Source of the DNA: Promicromonospora sp049532985
GTDB lineage: Bacteria > Actinomycetota > Actinomycetes > Actinomycetales > Cellulomonadaceae
Assembly: GCF_049532985.1 (NCBI RefSeq)
Contig: NZ_CP186693.1
Span: forward strand, 868,001-932,000
Direction: 5' to 3'
DNA: 64,000 nucleotides
The position numbers and the translations under genes are program-made. The first letter of the stretch is position 1; each line of letters begins with the position of its first letter. Positions 8,448 to 17,600 of this stretch are shown one piece after another. Below the pieces are notes generated by a model. That model made no database searches, was not told the origin of the DNA, and was given only the letters and a program-made list of their open reading frames with translations.

Positions 8448-9403
8448 CGGGGGCGAACGTCAGAACGCAGCGAGACACGTGGCAACGGCCGGGGCGACCG
8501 TCGAAGGCGCCGGCTGATGCTCTCGTAGGAGCCCGCTGACGGGTCGGGGCTCGCCCCGAGCGGCCGTGGCTCGACGTCGAACAGCAAGGTCTGCTGCAAC
8601 GGTTCCAGTCCGCTCGTGTCGCCTGACAAACCCATGGATTCCAGAGCCTGGAACGAGGTGCCCGCCCGGTCGAGGGAAGCCAAGGACGGCTCCTCACGGC
8701 ACGCGGCGTAGAGCGCCGCGAACTCGTCCGCCGCCCTCCTGAGGAATGCGGCGCACGACGCAGGGAGGGGGTTGAGGCCGACCTCGATCCGGCGCTGGTT
8801 CAGCCCGGCCTCCGCCGAGTCCCATCGGGTGGGCAGCTGCCCGCACAGTCCGGAGACGTGGCGCAGCTCGGCGTTGACCTCGCGGGTCAGGTGGGTGAAC
8901 CTGACGGCCTGCGTGAGTCCAGAACCAGCCGGCAGCGCCCGGGCACGGCAGAGGTCCAGCATGTGGGGTGCGAGACGTGCCGCCTCGCCCCAGGCGGCCT
9001 CGATCAGGTCCCACTCGCGCCGAGACATCCGGGCGACCCGACGGCGCTCTGCGACGTCGTCCTGGTGTTCTGCGAGGCGCCCGACGACGACGAGTGCGAA
9101 CGGCACCGCGAACAGGAGCCCCGTCAGCGAGGACAGCAGGTTTGCCGCGAACCCCAGCCCGTCCCACCAACCGCGCAGGTCCCCGGCGAGGCCGACGATC
9201 GAGAGCGCGGCCCCGGCCGGCGGCAGGGTGAGACAGACGGCGCGCGTCGAGGTCGGAAGCTCGGCCCATGCCGACGCCAGCGGCCGTCCGCCGGGACGCG
9301 CTCGGTGCGCTCCGTCGTCCTGCGGCCCGGTTGGTTCGCGAAGGTCCAGTTCCCACGTGAGGTGCCTGACCACCTCGTCATCGAAGCAGAGCACCGCGGT
9401 CAT
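8420..9403 (-). CDS. Hypothetical membrane protein
   Basis: A 327-aa product I do not recognise. Two hydrophobic segments lie in the first 110 residues (around AVCLTLPPAGAALSIVGLAG and LLSSLTGLLFAVPFALVVVG), followed by a charged, alanine-rich, probably helical cytoplasmic region, and a basic Arg/Pro-rich tail. The ATG at 9403 has GGGGGCC 6 nt upstream; a GTG at 9424 is an alternative. It follows the LysR gene by about 45 bp in the same direction and might be co-transcribed. The 3' end overlaps the convergent cyclase-fold gene by 28 bp. Codon use is like its neighbours; it is probably real, function unknown. Confidence 0.6.
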   Translation of the reverse strand: MTAVLCFDDEVVRHLTWELDLREPTGPQDDGAHRARPGGRPLASAWAELPTSTRAVCLTLPPAGAALSIVGLAGDLRGWWDGLGFAANLLSSLTGLLFAVPFALVVVGRLAEHQDDVAERRRVARMSRREWDLIEAAWGEAARLAPHMLDLCRARALPAGSGLTQAVRFTHLTREVNAELRHVSGLCGQLPTRWDSAEAGLNQRRIEVGLNPLPASCAAFLRRAADEFAALYAACREEPSLASLDRAGTSFQALESMGLSGDTSGLEPLQQTLLFDVEPRPLGASPDPSAGSYESISRRLRRSPRPLPRVSLRSDVRPRQGSRPDPT

Positions 9404-9449
9404 GTCGAGGCCCCCGGGCTGCACGGGGACCGGGCGCCCGAGGGGACCC

Positions 9450-10313
9450 CTACCGGGCGCTCGCGGCCAGCCCCGTCGCGGTGTCCACCAGGTCGTCCAG
9501 CGCGGCTGACCGGACGCCCGCGGGCCAGGCGAGCAGCGTCGTCACCTCGGGGGCGTCGACGACGGGCACCGCCACGTGCTCCGGCCACTGCCAGGCCCGG
9601 CTGGACCCCGGGATGACCAGCAGCGTGCGGCCGAGCGCGACGAGCTGCGCGAGCTGGGACTGGCTGCGCACCTCGGGGCCGGGGCCGGGCGGGTAGGTGC
9701 CGTCGTGCAGCGGCCAGCGCGCGATCGGCAGGTCGGGTACGTCGCTCACCTCGGCCAGGGTCAGGCTGGTGCGTGCGGCCAGCGGATGGGAGCCGGGCAC
9801 GATCGCCACCTGCCCCTCGGTGCGGATCTCGACGGTGTCCAGGCCGGTGAGCACGTCGTAGGGGGCGTGCACGATCGCGACGTCGGCCTGCCCGCTGCGC
9901 AGGAGCTGGTGCTGCCCGCCGATCTCGCACAGCAGCACCTCGACGGGGGCGGCGCCGGGCCGGGCGGCGTGGGCGTCGAGCAGCTCCTTGAGCAGCTCGT
10001 GCGCGGCACCCGCCTTCGTCGCGAGCACCAGGCCGGGATCCGGCGTCGCGGCCCGGCGGGTGCGGCGGGCCGCGGCCTCGACGGCGTCGAGGGCGACCCG
10101 GGCCTCGCCCAGGAGCGTCCGCCCGGCGGCCGTGAGGGACACGCCGCGCCGGTCCCGGTCGAGGAGCACGACGCCGAGGCGCCGCTCGAGCTGCTGGACG
10201 GCGCGGGACAGCGGCGGCTGGGCCATGTTCAGGCGCTCGGCCGCGCGACCGAAGTGCAGCTCCTCCGCCACGGCGACGAAGTACCTCAGCTCGCGCGTCT
10301 CCAGTGCGTCCAT
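9450..10313 (-). CDS. LysR family transcriptional regulator
   Basis: 287-aa LysR-type regulator, normal length. The N-terminal winged helix (residues 1-60) reads ELRYFVAVAEELHFGRAAERL then AQPPLSRAVQQLERRLGV and LLDRDRRGVSLTAAG, the classic LysR DNA-binding signature; the remainder is the periplasmic-binding-like effector domain. The start at 10313 (MDALETREL) was chosen because upstream codons are non-homologous. It is divergent from the aldo-keto reductase, with a 17-bp T-N11-A palindrome at 10331-10347 in between, the usual arrangement for a LysR protein controlling itself and its divergent target. Effector unknown. Confidence 0.9.
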   Translation of the reverse strand: MDALETRELRYFVAVAEELHFGRAAERLNMAQPPLSRAVQQLERRLGVVLLDRDRRGVSLTAAGRTLLGEARVALDAVEAAARRTRRAATPDPGLVLATKAGAAHELLKELLDAHAARPGAAPVEVLLCEIGGQHQLLRSGQADVAIVHAPYDVLTGLDTVEIRTEGQVAIVPGSHPLAARTSLTLAEVSDVPDLPIARWPLHDGTYPPGPGPEVRSQSQLAQLVALGRTLLVIPGSSRAWQWPEHVAVPVVDAPEVTTLLAWPAGVRSAALDDLVDTATGLAASAR

Positions 10314-10330
10314 GGGCGCAGGATATCGGT

Positions 10331-10347
10331 GATACCGCTGGGGTATC
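10331..10347. promoter_or_regulatory. LysR operator (GATACC-N5-GGTATC)
   Basis: A perfect 6-bp inverted repeat, GATACC and GGTATC with spacer gctgg, places T at 10333 and A at 10345, the T-N11-A form bound by LysR proteins. It begins 18 bp upstream of the LysR start and about 116 bp upstream of the reductase start, so it fits the regulator's recognition site. Confidence 0.7.
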
Positions 10348-10462
10348 AGGACCGATCGAACCGGTCTTGGACGCCCCGCCGGTACGGGCCGCACGATCGA
10401 CGTGGGGCCGGACGGCGGCAGACCGCTCGCCCTCCGCGACCCCCCTGACGGAAGGCCACCAC

Positions 10463-11338
10463 GTGAGCACCACCACCCCCACCCTGCCCGGCGGCACCTG
10501 GACCCTGGGCGACATGACCGTCACCCGGTTCGGCTACGGCGCCATGCAGCTCGCCGGCCCCGGGGTGCTGGGCCCGCCCGCCGACCGCGACGGCGCGCTC
10601 GCCGTCCTGCGCGAGGTGGTCGAGCTCGGCATCACGCACGTCGACACCGCCGGGGCCTACGGGCCGTGGATCACCAACGGGCTCATCCGCGAGGCCCTGC
10701 ACCCGTACCCGGACTCGCTGCACGTGATCACGAAGGCCGGGGCCACCCGGGACGAGCAGGGCGGGTGGCCGGTGGCCCGCCGCCCGGAGCAGCTCCGCGC
10801 CCAGGTCCAGGGTGACCTGGAGTCGCTCGGGCTCGACGCCCTGGACCTCGTCCACCTCCGGCTCGGCAACGGGCAGGGGCGGCACCAGGAGTCGCTGGCC
10901 GAGGCGTTCGAGACCATGGTCGAGCTGCAGCAGGAGGGCCTGGTGCGGCACCTCGGCCTCACCAACGTGACCGCCCAGCAGGTGGCCGAGGCCCAGGCGA
11001 TCGCGCCGATCGTGAGCGTGCAGAACATGTACAACCTCGCCTACCGGGACGACGACGAGCTGATCGACCGGCTCGCCGCGCAGGGCATCGCGTACGTGCC
11101 CTGGTTCCCGCTCGGCGGGTTCAGCCCGCTGCAGTCCGAGGCCCTGACCGCCGTCGCGGAGCGTCTCGGCGCCACCACGATCTCGGTCGCGCTGGCGTGG
11201 CTGCTCCAGCGTTCGCCCAACATCCTGCTGATCCCGGGTACGTCGTCGATCGCACACCTGCGGCAGAACGTCGCCGGTGCGGGTCTCGTGCTCGGGCCGG
11301 AGGACGTCGCGGAGCTGGACCGGATCGGCGGCCGGTAG
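10463..11338 (+). CDS. Aldo/keto reductase family oxidoreductase
   Basis: NADPH-dependent carbonyl reductase of the AKR superfamily, 291 aa, cytoplasmic TIM barrel. Catalytic tetrad residues can be placed: Asp in GITHVDTAGAYGP, Tyr in the same segment, Lys in HVITKAGA; the usual histidine lies in DLVHLRLGNG. The C-terminal cofactor loop IPGTSSIAHLRQNV is typical. The GTG at 10463 is preceded by GGAAGG at a good distance; longer frames upstream overlap the regulator operator. Divergent from LysR, which probably controls it. Physiological substrate unknown. Confidence 0.88.
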   Translation: MSTTTPTLPGGTWTLGDMTVTRFGYGAMQLAGPGVLGPPADRDGALAVLREVVELGITHVDTAGAYGPWITNGLIREALHPYPDSLHVITKAGATRDEQGGWPVARRPEQLRAQVQGDLESLGLDALDLVHLRLGNGQGRHQESLAEAFETMVELQQEGLVRHLGLTNVTAQQVAEAQAIAPIVSVQNMYNLAYRDDDELIDRLAAQGIAYVPWFPLGGFSPLQSEALTAVAERLGATTISVALAWLLQRSPNILLIPGTSSIAHLRQNVAGAGLVLGPEDVAELDRIGGR

Positions 11339-11358
11339 GGAGCGCCGGCTACGGCATT

Positions 11359-11470
11359 CGATCACTATCGATCAGAATGTTGACCGTGTTGCGGGGTCCG
11401 TCCTAGGTTCTGGCCAAGCAGCGCGCAGAGCGGCGGCCTCAAGCGATCAGAAACGATCATCGCTGATCGC
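11359..11470 (+). promoter_or_regulatory. Promoter and flanking operators of the GH59 gene
   Basis: A good sigma-70-type promoter is TTGACC at 11380-11385, 18-bp spacer, TAGGTT at 11404-11409. It is flanked by GATC-rich dyads: an imperfect one just upstream (11355-11377, two CGATCA elements) and a clean 8-bp inverted repeat downstream, GCGATCAG (11443-11450) and CTGATCGC (11463-11470) with CGATCAT between. Repressor sites on both sides of a promoter suggest looping repression by an unidentified regulator. Confidence 0.6.
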
Positions 11471-11514
11471 CGCTCCGTGCGCCGTTCCCAGTCAACGACG
11501 ACGGAGAGTGCCTC

Positions 11515-14295
11515 ATGCCACGTCCGCACCCCCGCACGGCCCGATCCACGGCCGTCGCCGCAGCCCTCGCGCTCGCCGCGGGTGGCCTCCTTGCCCCGTC
11601 GGCCAGCGCGAGCTCCCCGCGCGGGCCGGCCGCGGCCGCGCCGTCGGCCACCGTGCTCGGTCCGACGGGCGATGCCGCCGCGCTGCCCGTGCTCCGCCTC
11701 GACGATCCGTCGATCGACTGGCGCGAGCTGCTGGTCGACGGCGACGACGTCGAGCGCCGCGCCGACGGCACCGCGTACAACACGTTCGGCGGGTTCGGCT
11801 CGGTGTCCTGCAACAACACCAGCAAGCTGCTGCTCGACTACAAGGAGGAGCAGCCCGAGGCCTACTGGCGCATCATGCGGATGCTCTTCGACCCGGTCAC
11901 GGGCGCGGGGCTCAAGCACATCAAGGTGGAGCTCGGCGCCGACAGCAACTCGTCGTCGGGCGCGGAGCCGGCCACCAAGCGCAGCGCCGACGAGCCCGCG
12001 AACGTGCTGCGCGGCGCCGGCTTCCACTTCATCGCCGATGCGCTGTCGATCAACCCGGACATCGAGACCGAGGCCCTGCGCTGGGGCGAGCCGTCCTGGA
12101 CCGGTAACGATCCCGTGAAGCGCTACCAGTGGTACAAGGAGACCATCGACGCCGCGTACGACACGTTCGGTGTCGAGCTCGACTGGATGAGCCCGTCGCA
12201 GAACGAGGTGCGGGGCAGTACGTATCAGGCGGCCGAGCTGGCGTGGACGGTCCAGTTCGCGCAGTGGCTGGAGCGGGACGCGGCGGCGCCGGACGCCCGC
12301 TACGACTACTCGCACATCAAGATCGTGGCGCTGGACTCCTACCGCGAGGGCGACGCCGTCGCGGCGCGCATCCTGGCCGACCCGGCGGCCCTGGAGCAGA
12401 TCGACGCCCTCGGCTACCACTACGACATCGTGGGCGGCCCCAATGTGACCCGGCTGAACAAGGAGTTCGGCAAGGAGATCCTGTACTCCGAGGGCGTGGC
12501 CCCGATGATCGACCCGCAGTACCGCCTCGCCGCGGACCCTTCCCGGGGCGGCGTCGGCGGCACGGTCTCGGCCGCCGACATCGCGGACCGGTTCATCAAC
12601 GCCTACCGCTGGAGCGGCGCCGGGAGCGACCCGGCGCACATGACCACGTTCCTGTTCCAGCCCGCGGTCAGTGCCATGTACGAGGGCACGCAGTACTCGC
12701 CCAAGCACCTGGTGCGGGCCTCCGACCCGTGGTCGGGCTACTGGGAGGGCGACGTCGGCCTGGTCGCCGTGCGGCACTTCCACCAGTTCGTCGGCGACGG
12801 CTGGGAGTACGTCGAGGGCGCCACGGGCGGTGACGGCACCAAGGGCGACGGCGGCACCAATGTCGACACGTCCACCCGCACGGTCCTGACCGCCCGCACG
12901 CCCGCCGACGCCGACGGCGCCGCCCAGTGGTCCCAGGTGCATGCCAACAACACCCGCACCGACCGGTACTTCGAGGTCAAGGTGGCCGACCTGGGGGAGC
13001 GTGGCCGCCCGCTGTACGCGTGGGAGACCCGCGGGCCGGACGCCGGCCAGGAGCACGACGCGAACTACTTCCAGAACACCGGCGTCTACGAGCCGGTCCG
13101 CACGGAGACGATCGACGGCGTGGAGCACGACGTCTACCAGGTCGAGGTGCCCGCCTACTCCATCCTCACGCTGTCGACGCTCGCGCACGGCACCTCCGGT
13201 GCGACGGCCGAGTACGTGCCGGGCGACCTCGCGCCGGACGCGGAGGACACCATCCTCCCGCTGCCGTACCGCGACGACTTCGAGTACGACGGGTACCCGG
13301 TCACGACCGTCGGCGGGCGTGAGATGACCTACCTGGAGCGCCGCGGCGGCACGCCGCGCTACACGGCGGACCAGGACGGCGCGTTCGAGGTGGTGGACAC
13401 CGGCCGTGGGCACGTGCTCCAGCAGCAGATCCACGCGGGCAACCGCGGCTTCACCTGGAACGTCTGGGGCAACGGCCGGCAGGACGTGCTCCAGACGGCG
13501 GCGCCGTCCACGGTGCTGGGCGACCACCGCTGGGCCGACTACGCGGCCGCCGTGGACTTCCGCCTGGACGGCGTGGACCGCGACGCGAGCCTGGCGAACT
13601 ACGCGGGACTCGGCGTGCGGCAGACGTACGCGCGCGGCGGTGACCAGGCCACGTACGCGGTCCGCGTCCACGAGGACGGCCGGTGGCAGCTCCGCAAGCT
13701 CGACCAGGTCGTGGCCTCGGGTGCGGTGGCCGGGTTCGACGCGGCCGCGTGGCACCGGCTGGCCGTCGAGGCGCGTGGGAACGTCGTCACGGCGACGCTC
13801 GACGGCGTCCGGCTCCGGCAGTACACGGACTCGTCGGCCAACCCGGTGCTCGCGGGGCGGATCGCGCTGACCAGCGGGTTCTACAACACCCGCTACGACA
13901 ACCTCGCGGTGACGCCGGTCCAGGGGTACGCGTGGGCCTCGGAGAAGATCGACGACGCCGACCCGCGCCTGACCTACCCGGACGGGTTCACGTTCACACA
14001 GGCCGGGTACGCCCACTTCAACCGGACGCAGCACGTGCTGTCCGCGGGCCGTTCCGTGACCGTCCCCTTCCGGGGCACCGGGCTCAACCTCTTCGGCGCC
14101 ACGGCTGCGGCCACCCTGGAGGTGCGGGTCGACGGCGGCCCGCCGCGCACGGTGCAGGTGGGGCCGGCCGGCACGCGCGAGACGTCGTACTGGCTGCGCG
14201 ACCTCGGCAACCATCCCCACACGGTCACGGTCCGGGTGGTCAGCGGCACGTACACGCTGGACGGCGTGGACGTGCTGACCCCGGGTCGCCCCTGA
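11515..14295 (+). CDS. Secreted GH59 galactocerebrosidase-like glycosidase
   Basis: 926-aa exported enzyme related to galactosylceramidase (family GH59, retaining beta-galactosidase). A Sec signal peptide covers about residues 1-33. The catalytic TIM barrel follows: TAYNTFGGFGSVSCNNTSKLL and GLKHIKVELGADSNSSSGAEP match the GH59 N-terminal signature. Candidate catalytic acid/base is Glu231 in SPSQNEVRG, candidate nucleophile Glu326 in ILYSEG. A beta-sandwich and a laminin-G-like lectin domain (about 600-810) follow, as in mammalian GALC, then a ~110-residue sandwich (810-926) probably of carbohydrate-binding type. RBS ACGGAGAG precedes the ATG. Bacterial GH59 substrates are poorly known; a beta-galactoside of plant or fungal origin is an inference. 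Confidence 0.8.
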   Translation: MPRPHPRTARSTAVAAALALAAGGLLAPSASASSPRGPAAAAPSATVLGPTGDAAALPVLRLDDPSIDWRELLVDGDDVERRADGTAYNTFGGFGSVSCNNTSKLLLDYKEEQPEAYWRIMRMLFDPVTGAGLKHIKVELGADSNSSSGAEPATKRSADEPANVLRGAGFHFIADALSINPDIETEALRWGEPSWTGNDPVKRYQWYKETIDAAYDTFGVELDWMSPSQNEVRGSTYQAAELAWTVQFAQWLERDAAAPDARYDYSHIKIVALDSYREGDAVAARILADPAALEQIDALGYHYDIVGGPNVTRLNKEFGKEILYSEGVAPMIDPQYRLAADPSRGGVGGTVSAADIADRFINAYRWSGAGSDPAHMTTFLFQPAVSAMYEGTQYSPKHLVRASDPWSGYWEGDVGLVAVRHFHQFVGDGWEYVEGATGGDGTKGDGGTNVDTSTRTVLTARTPADADGAAQWSQVHANNTRTDRYFEVKVADLGERGRPLYAWETRGPDAGQEHDANYFQNTGVYEPVRTETIDGVEHDVYQVEVPAYSILTLSTLAHGTSGATAEYVPGDLAPDAEDTILPLPYRDDFEYDGYPVTTVGGREMTYLERRGGTPRYTADQDGAFEVVDTGRGHVLQQQIHAGNRGFTWNVWGNGRQDVLQTAAPSTVLGDHRWADYAAAVDFRLDGVDRDASLANYAGLGVRQTYARGGDQATYAVRVHEDGRWQLRKLDQVVASGAVAGFDAAAWHRLAVEARGNVVTATLDGVRLRQYTDSSANPVLAGRIALTSGFYNTRYDNLAVTPVQGYAWASEKIDDADPRLTYPDGFTFTQAGYAHFNRTQHVLSAGRSVTVPFRGTGLNLFGATAAATLEVRVDGGPPRTVQVGPAGTRETSYWLRDLGNHPHTVTVRVVSGTYTLDGVDVLTPGRP

Positions 14296-14316
14296 CCAGC
14301 ACGGCCTAGAGGCACA

Positions 14317-14386
14317 GCGAGCTCGGTCGGTTGCCTCGAGATCGGTCCATCGGCGGACCGATCTCGAGGCAACCGACCGAGCTCGC
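14317..14386. repeat. 70-nt palindrome, copy 2 (32-bp perfect stem)
   Basis: Arms 14317-14348 and 14355-14386 pair at all 32 positions around loop ATCGGC. Bases 14323-14380 match copy 1 (7323-7380) except for three positions, two of which are the compensatory pair 14330/14373. It starts 21 bp after the GH59 stop and could terminate that transcript, though no T-run follows. With the promoter at 14414, it makes up the content of the 372-bp gap 14296-14667; the rest of the gap, 14443-14667, is an untranslated leader where I see only a purine-rich stretch and the dyad GCAG-TGCACGTG-CTGC near 14489. Confidence 0.9.
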
Positions 14387-14413
14387 GTGCGTTGCGGAGC
14401 GTGTCGCCGGCTC

Positions 14414-14442
14414 TTGACGGCCCGGATTCGCCCTCGTAATAT
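14414..14442 (+). promoter_or_regulatory. Strong vegetative promoter of the GH87 gene
   Basis: TTGACG (14414-14419), exactly 17 bp, then TAATAT (14437-14442): near consensus for the housekeeping sigma factor and conspicuous in such GC-rich DNA. The implied leader before the ATG at 14668 is about 220 nt, long enough for post-initiation control. Confidence 0.75.
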
Positions 14443-14667
14443 CCAGACCGCAAGACTGCAAGAAATTGACAGGCAACGAGCACAAAGCAGTGCACGTGCT
14501 GCAACTCTTCACTCTCGCCTCCGGTGTACCGGCTCCTCGCGGGTTGGTTCGGTGGCGCCGACCCGACCCACCCAGGACGTCGACGCGGACCAGCCGGTCG
14601 TGCCGTCGTCGGGCGACGCAGCCCGCGGGTGGACGACGCCCGCCCCGGCGGGAGAACGAGGACGTTC

Positions 14668-17600
14668 ATGAGAATCCCCTGGAAGCACACGGTCGTGGCG
14701 AGCGCCGCGCTGGCACTGGTCGCCCCGCTCGGCCTGGCCGCCGTCGCACAGGCCGCGGACGCCACGAACCTGGCGCTCGGCGCGCCGATCACGGCGTCGT
14801 CCGTGACGCAGGACTACGTGGCGGGCAACGCCAACGACGGGAACACCGGCACCTACTGGGAGGGGGCGGGCGGGCAGTACCCGGCGCACCTCACGGTCGA
14901 CCTCGGTCGGGAGGCCGACGTCGACCGCGTCGTCGTCACGCTGCCGCCGCCCGCGGCCTGGTCGCCGCGCACGCAGACGTTCAGCGTGCTCGGCCGGTCC
15001 GACGGTGAGTCGGCGTTCCGGACGCTCAAGGCCCCGGCCGCCTACGCGTTCGACCCCGCGAGCGGCAACCGGGTCGAGATCCCGGTCGACGGCGCGGCCG
15101 ACGAGGTGCGGCTCGCGTTCACCGCCAACACCGGCGCGGGCAACGGCCAGGTCTCCGAGCTGCAGGTGTGGGGCACCCCCACGGGCGACCCCGACCCGAC
15201 CGATCCCACCGACCCGCCGGACCCGACCGGCACCAACTACGCCGCCGGCCGCCCGGCGGTCGCGTCGTCGGCCGAGTGGACGTACGTGGCCGCGAACGCC
15301 GTGGACGGGCAGGCCGGCACCTACTGGGAGGGCGCCGGCGGGCAGTACCCCGCCACGCTCGACGTCTCCCTGGCCGCACCCACGCAGCTCGGCAGCGCGC
15401 GCGTGCGCCTCAACCCGGACGGCGCGTGGGGTCCGCGCACCCAGACGTTCTCGGTCTGGGGGCGCACCGGCACGGGTTCCTGGCAGGAGCTCAAGGCCTC
15501 GGCCGGCTACGCCTTCGCGCCCGCGACGGGCAACCTGGTGGACATCCCGCTGACGGGCACCGTGACGGACGTGCGCCTGCGGTTCACCGGCAACACCGGC
15601 GCAGGCAACGGGCAGGTCGCGGAGCTCGAGGTCTACGGCACCCCGGCGCCGAACCCGAACCTCACCGTGACCGCGGTGACCACCGCCCCGGCATCGCCCA
15701 CCGCGACCACGCCGGTGACGCTCACCGCGACCGTCAAGAACACGGGCGACCTCGCCTCGGCGGCCACGACGCTCGACGCGAAGGTCGGCGGCAGCACGGC
15801 CGGCTCGGCCGACGTCGCCGCGCTCCAGCCCGGCGCGACCGCCCAGGTGGAGGTCGCGGCCGGCACCCGGCCGGCCGGCGAGTACACGGTGGGCGCCGTC
15901 GTCGACCCCGACGACGAGGTCGCCGAGCAGGACGAGACCGACAACGCCTTCACGGCCCCGGCCAAGCTCGTGGTCGGGGAGGCGCCCGGGCCCGACCTGG
16001 AGGTCGTGTCGGTGTCCTCGGACCCGGCCAACCCTGCGGTCGGCGCGGCCGTGTCCTTCTCGGTGCAGGTGCGCAACCGCGGCGACGAGCCGGTCGCGGC
16101 CGGCTCGGTCACCCGCGTGGTCGCGGGCTCGACCACCCTGAGCGGCACGACGCCGGCCGTCCCCGCGGGCGGCACCGTCACCGTCACGCCGTCCGCGACG
16201 TGGACGGCGACCAACGGCGGCGTCACCGTGACCGCCACGGCCGACGCGACCGACGTCGTCGACGAGACCAACGAGGACAACAACACCGGCACGCTCGCGG
16301 TGACCGTGGGGCGCGGCGCCGCCGTGCCGTACACCACGTACGAGGCCGAGGACGGGCAGTACACCGGCACGCTGCTGGAGACCGACCCGCTGCGCACGTT
16401 CGGGCACACCAACTTCGCCACCGAGTCGTCGGGCCGCGAGTCGGTGCGGCTGACCAGCACGGGCCAGTACGTGCAGTTCACGTCCACCACCCCGACCAAC
16501 TCGATCGTGGTGCGCAACTCCATCCCGGATGCCGCCGGCGGCGGGGGACAGGAGAAGACCATCAGCCTCTACGCGGACGGCCAGTTCGTGCAGAAGCTGA
16601 CGCTCTCCTCGAAGCACTCGTGGCTGTACGGCACCACCGACCAGCCCGAAGGCCTCACGAACACCCCGGGCGGCGACGCCCGGCGCCTGTTCGACGAGTC
16701 GCACGCCCTGCTGGGCCGCTCGTTCCCGGCGGGCACGGAGTTCAGGCTGCAGCGCGACGCCGGGGACGACGCCGCGTTCTACGTCATCGACCTGGTCGAG
16801 CTGGAGCAGGTCGCGCCGCCCACCGCCAAGCCGGCGGAGTGCACCTCCATCACGGAGTACGGCGCCGTGCCGAACGACGGCCTCGAGGACACGGCCGCCA
16901 TCCAGGCCGCCGTCACCGCGAACCAGGAGGGCGAGATCGACTGCGTGTGGATCCCGGCGGGCCAGTGGCGCCAGGAGAAGAAGATCCTCACGGACGACCC
17001 GCTCGACCGCGGCACGCACAACCAGGTGGGCATCAGCGACGTCACGATCCGCGGCGCGGGCATGTGGCACTCGCAGCTCTACAGCCTGATCAAGCCGCAC
17101 CTCGCCCCGGGCGTCATCAACCACCCGCACGAGGGCAACTTCGGGTTCGACATCGACGACAACGTCCAGATCTCCGACATCGCGATCTTCGGCTCGGGCG
17201 ACATCCGGGGCGACAACGGCCAGCAGGAGGGCGGCGTCGGCCTCAACGGGCGGTTCGGCCAGAACACGAAGATCACCAACGTGTGGATCGAGCACGCGAA
17301 CGTGGGCGTCTGGGTGGGTCGCGACTACTCGAACATCCCCGAGCTGTGGGGGCCGGGCGACGGCGTCGAGTTCTCCGGCATGCGCATCCGCAACACCTAC
17401 GCGGACGGCATCAACTTCAGCAACGGCACGCGCAACTCGCTGGTGTTCAACTCCTCGTTCCGCAACACGGGTGACGACGCGCTGGCCGTCTGGGCCAACC
17501 CGTACGTCAAGGACCGCAACGTCGACATCGGCCACGACAACGCGTTCCGGAACAACACCGTCCAGCTCCCGTGGCGCGCCAACGGCATCGCGATCTACGG

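Noticed and set aside
14524..14667. Upstream GTG start for the GH87-like protein
   Set aside because: Adds 48 Arg/Pro-rich residues ahead of a good signal peptide.
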